Of a stretch of DNA of 64,000 nucleotides, positions 60,096-64,000 are shown piece after piece. The position numbers were made by a program, and so were the translations under genes. The notes below the pieces were generated by a model that saw nothing but the letters and a program-made list of their open reading frames with translations, made no database searches and was not told the DNA's origin. The first letter of the stretch is position 1; every line of letters begins with the position of its first letter. Source of the stretch: Mycolicibacterium sp. CR10 (GTDB lineage Bacteria; Actinomycetota; Actinomycetes; Mycobacteriales; Mycobacteriaceae); NCBI RefSeq assembly GCF_005222675.1, contig NZ_STGE01000006.1, forward strand, positions 124,001-188,000, written 5' to 3'.

Positions 60096-61639
60096 CGCAC
60101 GATCGTGTCATGCCGGGACGACAGACCCTGACCCCGTCCGCGGTCGCGATCGCGATCGCGGTTGCACAGCCATTGCCACGCCGCGGCGATTCCGAGCGCG
60201 GCCGCCGCAACCGTTAGGACGCCGCCCACGCCCGACGGCACTGGCACCGAGGCCCCGGGCACGTCGGCGGCCCAGCGCGCCACGGTCAGCAGCCACCACA
60301 CCTCCGGTCCGGTGAACCGGATCAGCATCTCGGCGCCGGCGGGCCAGAGCGGGCACAGCGCGGCGGCCGCGGTGCCGCAGACCGTGATCGGTGCGATCAC
60401 GGGCGCCACCACGAGGTTCGCGGCGACCGCCACCAGGCTCACCGACCCAGAGATGCCGGCCACCAGTGGCGCGGTGACCAACTGCGCGGCGAGCGCGATG
60501 CTCACCGCATGGGCGAGCGGACGCGGCCAGCCGCGCGCGGTGAGACGCCGCGACCACGCCGGGGCGATGAGGACCAGGGCTGCAGTCGCGGACACCGACA
60601 GCGCGAAGCCGACGTCGACGGCGAGCTCGGGTGCACCGATCAAGAGGATGATGACCGTCGCCGACAAGGCGGGAATCGCCTGCCTCCGACGATGTGACAG
60701 CAGTGCCAGCAGCGCGATCGCGCCCATCACCGCTGCCCGTAACACACTGGCCGACGGCTGCACCACCACAACGAATCCCAACAGCGTGACCCCTGCCAAC
60801 CCGACCGCTGCCCGAGGCCCGATCAGCGCCGCGCTCAACAGCACCGCCCCACAGACGATGGTCACGTTCGCCCCGGAAACCGCGGTCAGATGTGCCAGGC
60901 CCGATGTGCGAAAGTCGTTGGTGGTCTGAGTCGTAACGGTCGACGTGTCACCGAGCACGAGGGCAGGAAGCATGGCCGCCTGGTCGGCGGGAAGCACCAG
61001 CCGGGAGGACTGCGCGAAACGGTCGCGGATGTGGTGGGCCGCCTGGTGAATCGGGGCGGCGTCGCCGAACGTGGGCTTCCCCGTGGCCGCCAGCACCGCG
61101 ACGCTGAGGTCCCGGCGCTTCGGCGTTCTCACCTGCGCGCGGAACCCGGCGGGCTGCCCCGCCATGAGCTGCGAGTAGTCGCTACCAGAAGCGAAAACCA
61201 ATACCGCCCCTGAGGATTGGGCTCCGTCGAGCTTCAGCAGCGTGCCGCGGAACATCAGCCGGCCGCCCTCGAGGCTGCGCGGCGACTCGGTCGGGGCGAC
61301 AACCACGGAGGTGCGCTCGCCGATATAGCCGGACACAGGATGCTGACGCAGCTCATCGACGCGCAGGACCACCGCGACGGCGAAACCGCCGCCCACCACC
61401 AGCACCGCGGCCACCCCGGTGGCCACGACCCGGTGTTGCGCGGTTCGACGCCCGACATGGCCACCCCACCACCCGGCAGCTGCAGTGGCCGCCGCGGCGA
61501 TCGCGACCGCGGCCAACGCCCCGGGTAGCGCCCAGAGGATGCCGGCGGCCGTGACCGCCCAGCTGGTCAGCGCCGCCGGAACGAGCCGCAGGTCTATTGC
61601 CACGCCATCGGGCGATCTCGTGGGCGCCACCCCCGTCAC
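60092..61639 (-). CDS. comEC: ComEC/Rec2-family DNA-uptake channel-like membrane protein
   Basis: A 515-residue polytopic protein with the ComEC competence domain: DUF4131-like N-terminal helices and OB-like segment (about residues 20-190), then the channel region with [32 protein letters not shown] (motif near residue 230-260). Many helices follow. It ends at a basic repetitive tail ([12 protein letters not shown]) and lacks the C-terminal metallo-beta-lactamase nuclease domain found in longer ComEC proteins, as in Rv2414c. Natural competence is not generally shown for mycobacteria. GTG at 61639 overlaps the comEA stop. Confidence 0.88.
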   Translation of the reverse strand: MTGVAPTRSPDGVAIDLRLVPAALTSWAVTAAGILWALPGALAAVAIAAAATAAAGWWGGHVGRRTAQHRVVATGVAAVLVVGGGFAVAVVLRVDELRQHPVSGYIGERTSVVVAPTESPRSLEGGRLMFRGTLLKLDGAQSSGAVLVFASGSDYSQLMAGQPAGFRAQVRTPKRRDLSVAVLAATGKPTFGDAAPIHQAAHHIRDRFAQSSRLVLPADQAAMLPALVLGDTSTVTTQTTNDFRTSGLAHLTAVSGANVTIVCGAVLLSAALIGPRAAVGLAGVTLLGFVVVVQPSASVLRAAVMGAIALLALLSHRRRQAIPALSATVIILLIGAPELAVDVGFALSVSATAALVLIAPAWSRRLTARGWPRPLAHAVSIALAAQLVTAPLVAGISGSVSLVAVAANLVVAPVIAPITVCGTAAAALCPLWPAGAEMLIRFTGPEVWWLLTVARWAADVPGASVPVPSGVGGVLTVAAAALGIAAAWQWLCNRDRDRDRGRGQGLSSRHDTIVR

Positions 61640-62478
61640 ACGCGGACATGATTGCGCAGCTTGTCCAACCGCACCGGTCCAATACCGTCGACCTCACCGA
61701 GTTGGTCGACGCTGCCGAACCGGCCGTTGGCATCGCGCCACGAGATGATCGCCGCAGCGGTTACCGGCCCCACCCCGGGCAATGCGTCGAGCTCCTCGAC
61801 GGAAGCACTGTTCAGATCAACCAAATTGCCTCCACTCGAGGGGTTTTCAGCTGTCGATGGGCTGTCGGGCGAGGGGGCCGGGTCCGATACGATCGCGCTG
61901 CCCATCTCGACCGGCCGGCCCGGCGACGCCTCGATACCGACCACGATCTGCTCGCCGTCGGTGACCCGTCTGGCCATGTTCAGGCCCAACACGTCAGCAC
62001 CGTCGAGCGGCCCGCCGGCAGCGTCCAGCGCGTCGGCGACCCGGGCGCCAGTGGCAAGGGTCACCAGACCGGGAGCGTGTACCAGACCGACGACGCTGAC
62101 GACCACCGGCGCCGCCGGACCCGGCGCCTGCGAGCCCGCCGTCGGCGCGGTCGACGAAACCATCTCTACGGGCGGCAATTTGGCCGAGACCACGGCCGGG
62201 GGCCGATCACGGATCAGGCTCAGCACCGTCACCAGGACGGCGATGGCGCCGATGACGCCGAGAGCGACGACGCCGGCACGGCCCGGGTCCGCCCTGATCG
62301 TCGAGATCCAGCCGGCCGGGCCCGTCGACGTCGATTCCGGCAGCCACCGGGACAACGACGTGTCCGGTTGTTCGTCGGTGTCCTCGGTGTCCGTGGCGTC
62401 CATGGAGTCACCGTGCCTGTCCGCACCCAGGCGTCGGCGCAGCCGTTCGGCGGGCGGTTCCATTGAGGTGCGTGACAT
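61636..62478 (-). CDS. comEA: ComEA-like helix-hairpin-helix DNA-binding protein
   Basis: A 280-residue membrane-anchored protein: cytoplasmic acidic N-terminus, one membrane helix near residues 72-90 (VVALGVIGAIAVLVTVLSLI), a proline/alanine-rich linker, a SLBB-type domain (VVSVVGLVHAPGLVTLATGARVADALDAAGG in pieces) and two C-terminal helix-hairpin-helix motifs (LNSASVEELDALPGVGPVTAAAI; DQLGEVDGIGPVRLDKLR). It binds double-stranded DNA outside the membrane in competent bacteria. First gene of comEA-comEC-holA. Confidence 0.92.
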   Translation of the reverse strand: MSRTSMEPPAERLRRRLGADRHGDSMDATDTEDTDEQPDTSLSRWLPESTSTGPAGWISTIRADPGRAGVVALGVIGAIAVLVTVLSLIRDRPPAVVSAKLPPVEMVSSTAPTAGSQAPGPAAPVVVSVVGLVHAPGLVTLATGARVADALDAAGGPLDGADVLGLNMARRVTDGEQIVVGIEASPGRPVEMGSAIVSDPAPSPDSPSTAENPSSGGNLVDLNSASVEELDALPGVGPVTAAAIISWRDANGRFGSVDQLGEVDGIGPVRLDKLRNHVRV

Positions 62479-62591
62479 GCGCCGACCGTATGCGCGGCGG
62501 CCGACGCCAGCAGGTCAGGCCGCTGCGCACGGGCCCAGCCTGGGGATGAACGCCGCATTGGGGATGACGGTGGCTACCATGACTCTTTGAT

Positions 62592-63299
62592 ATGAACCGT
62601 CGTGCCCCGATGATCGCAGGCGCCGTGTTCGCGGCGCTCTACGCGACGGCAGTTCTGCTGATCCCCGCTCTCCCGGTGGCCGACGACGGCGCAGCCCGCG
62701 TCCAGGCGCTGCTCCTGGCGTTCGCGACGCTCGCCGTGGTGGTCGTCCTCGCCTTTGCCCGCGAGCGGCTGAGCGGGCCCGCAGCCCACGTGTTCACGAT
62801 CGGCGCCGCAGTGCTGGTCGCGCAGTTGGGTGTGGCGATCTGGTTCACCAGCGGACCCGCACTCCGCCCCGGCCAGCTGGAGACGAGCGCCGCGCGGGTC
62901 ATCGGCGACGTCGGCTCGATGTGGTTGCCCACCGCCACGATCGCCAACATTCTGGTGGCCGTCCCGATCCTGTTGGCCGCCAACGAAGGTCGGCTCCCGC
63001 GATGGCTTGGCACCGGCGCGGCGGTCTTCACCGTCGAGCAGCTGATCGAAACCATCACGATCATCGGGCCACCCGGAAGTTTCATCTCCCCCGGCGGCCC
63101 GATGAACCACTACCTCGGCGGCACCCTGACGACTGCCTTCTTCCTGGCCGTCGGGATCGCGCTGTCGTCACCCGAGCGCACGGCGGACGGCACCGCCCCG
63201 GCCGACGACACCAGTGCCGACGACGGACCCGATCCGGTCGACGGCACCGCTGCGGCCGACGAACCCGGCCCGGTCGACGAACCCGCAGGAGACCGATGA
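62592..63299 (+). CDS. Hypothetical four-to-six-helix membrane protein
   Basis: A 235-residue membrane protein I do not recognise. Hydrophobic segments are PMIAGAVFAALYATAVLLIPAL, ALLLAFATLAVVVVLAFA, HVFTIGAAVLVAQLGVAIWF, IANILVAVPILLAA, and LGGTLTTAFFLAVGIALSS. The last 45 residues are an acidic, repetitive cytoplasmic tail (ADDTSADDGPDPVDG; ADEPGPVDEPAG), probably of low conservation. It overlaps the next gene (ATGA), so it is coupled to the acyl-CoA dehydrogenase, but that does not define a function. Confidence 0.7.
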   Translation: MNRRAPMIAGAVFAALYATAVLLIPALPVADDGAARVQALLLAFATLAVVVVLAFARERLSGPAAHVFTIGAAVLVAQLGVAIWFTSGPALRPGQLETSAARVIGDVGSMWLPTATIANILVAVPILLAANEGRLPRWLGTGAAVFTVEQLIETITIIGPPGSFISPGGPMNHYLGGTLTTAFFLAVGIALSSPERTADGTAPADDTSADDGPDPVDGTAAADEPGPVDEPAGDR

Positions 63300-64000
63300 C
63301 AATCCCCCGTTTGGTACCCCGGCCGGTCATCGCCCCGCCCGCCGCCACACAGTTGCGCAACGAGGTGCGGCAGTTCCTCGCCGAGCAGCAGGCTGCGGGT
63401 GCCTTCACTCCATCCGTCGACGCGTGGCTCTGTAGTTGGGACGAGGCGTTCACCGCCGCGTTGGCCGCACGCGGCTGGCTGGGGATGACGGTTCCCGTCG
63501 CCTACGGAGGGCATGGACGGTCATTCCTGGAACGGTTTGTCGTCACCGAGGAACTCCTCGCCGCGGGTGCGCCCGTCGCGGCACACTGGATCGCCGACCG
63601 GCAAATCGTGCCCTCACTGCTCAAATACGGCACCGAAGCCCAGAGGGCGGAGTTCCTGCCCAAGATCGTGCGGGGCGAATGCTTCTTCGGCATCGGCATG
63701 AGCGAACCGGATTCGGGATCGGATCTGGCCAGTGTGCGTACTCGCGCCGAGCGCGTCGCCGGCGGCTGGGCCCTGACCGGAACGAAGGTCTGGACATCCG
63801 GCGCTCACCTTGCCCACGCCTTCATCGCCCTCGCCCGCACCGAGCCCGTCGATCCCGCACACCGCCACGCCGGTCTCAGCCAGTTCATCGTCGATCTTCG
63901 CGGGCCCGGCGTCGAGATACGACCGATCATCTCGATGAACGGTGCGCACCACTTCAACGAAGTGATCCTCGACGGCGCCTTCGTTCCCGAAGGCATGGTG
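63296..64000 (+). CDS. Acyl-CoA dehydrogenase, N-terminal part (runs off window)
   Basis: First 235 codons of an FAD-dependent acyl-CoA dehydrogenase. The N-terminal helical domain includes RGWLGMTVPVAYGGHGRS and VVTEELLAAGAPVAAHW. The middle beta-domain begins with the flavin-contact motif GECFFGIGMSEPDSGSDLAS and continues GGWALTGTKVWTSGAHLAHAF, both standard. The catalytic glutamate would lie beyond the window. Start ATG at 63296 overlaps the preceding membrane-protein stop. The substrate cannot be predicted from this fragment. Confidence 0.92.
   Translation, partial: MTIPRLVPRPVIAPPAATQLRNEVRQFLAEQQAAGAFTPSVDAWLCSWDEAFTAALAARGWLGMTVPVAYGGHGRSFLERFVVTEELLAAGAPVAAHWIADRQIVPSLLKYGTEAQRAEFLPKIVRGECFFGIGMSEPDSGSDLASVRTRAERVAGGWALTGTKVWTSGAHLAHAFIALARTEPVDPAHRHAGLSQFIVDLRGPGVEIRPIISMNGAHHFNEVILDGAFVPEGMV

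Overview
The window is high-GC DNA from a mycobacterium, most likely a non-tuberculous Mycolicibacterium-type species. The gene order closely follows the M. tuberculosis Rv2372c-Rv2415c segment: rsmE-dnaJ2-hrcA, the mbt cluster, hemW, sirA-cysH, sulfate transporter, GH15 trehalase, lppR, lepA, rnz, the Rv2409c-2411c trio, rpsT, holA, comEC-comEA. The differences from that order are informative. Assignments rest on reading motifs, gene order and start/stop overlaps; no database search was run.

1-31,530 is an iron-acquisition block. A tightly overlapped minus-strand operon, mbtB-mbtT-mbtC-mbtD-mbtE-mbtF-mbtG-mbtH (24,526 down to 4,805), encodes the mycobactin NRPS/PKS line. mbtA diverges from it across two IdeR-like boxes. 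Beside mbtA lies a 1,719-residue iterative type I polyketide synthase with 6-methylsalicylate-synthase architecture (KS-AT-DH/TH-KR-ACP) and its own IdeR-like box. mbtI, the salicylate synthase found next to mbtA in M. tuberculosis, is absent here. The simplest reading is that this organism caps its mycobactin with 6-methylsalicylate, as known for mycobactin P. At the other end an mmpS-mmpL pair, also behind an IdeR-like box, supplies the probable siderophore exporter. rsmE-dnaJ2-hrcA and a small conserved hypothetical gene sit between exporter and synthase genes.

31,630-34,183 holds an NTF2/SnoaL-like protein, an F420-type LLM oxidoreductase and hemW, with a 17-bp inverted repeat between the last two. 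34,295-49,796 is a sulfur-assimilation block: sirA-cysH-che1, sulfate ABC transporter subI-cysT-cysW-cysA, and cysK-cysE. Both sirA and subI are preceded by leaderless short ORFs ending in cysteine codons, which are cysteine-responsive attenuators. Two CNNM/CorC-like membrane proteins, a GH15 trehalase-like enzyme, two tiny membrane proteins and three PknH-sensor-like lipoproteins are interspersed.

49,822-64,000 is mostly housekeeping: lepA, a PemK/MazF-like protein, a GNAT acetyltransferase, a CBS-pair protein, RNase Z, a transglutaminase/alpha-E/ATP-grasp operon whose ATP-grasp member ends in a polyglutamine tail, rpsT, holA, comEC-comEA, a membrane protein and the start of an acyl-CoA dehydrogenase. 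No tRNA, rRNA, CRISPR array, insertion sequence or phage gene was seen, and no gene-free stretch exceeds about 300 bp.
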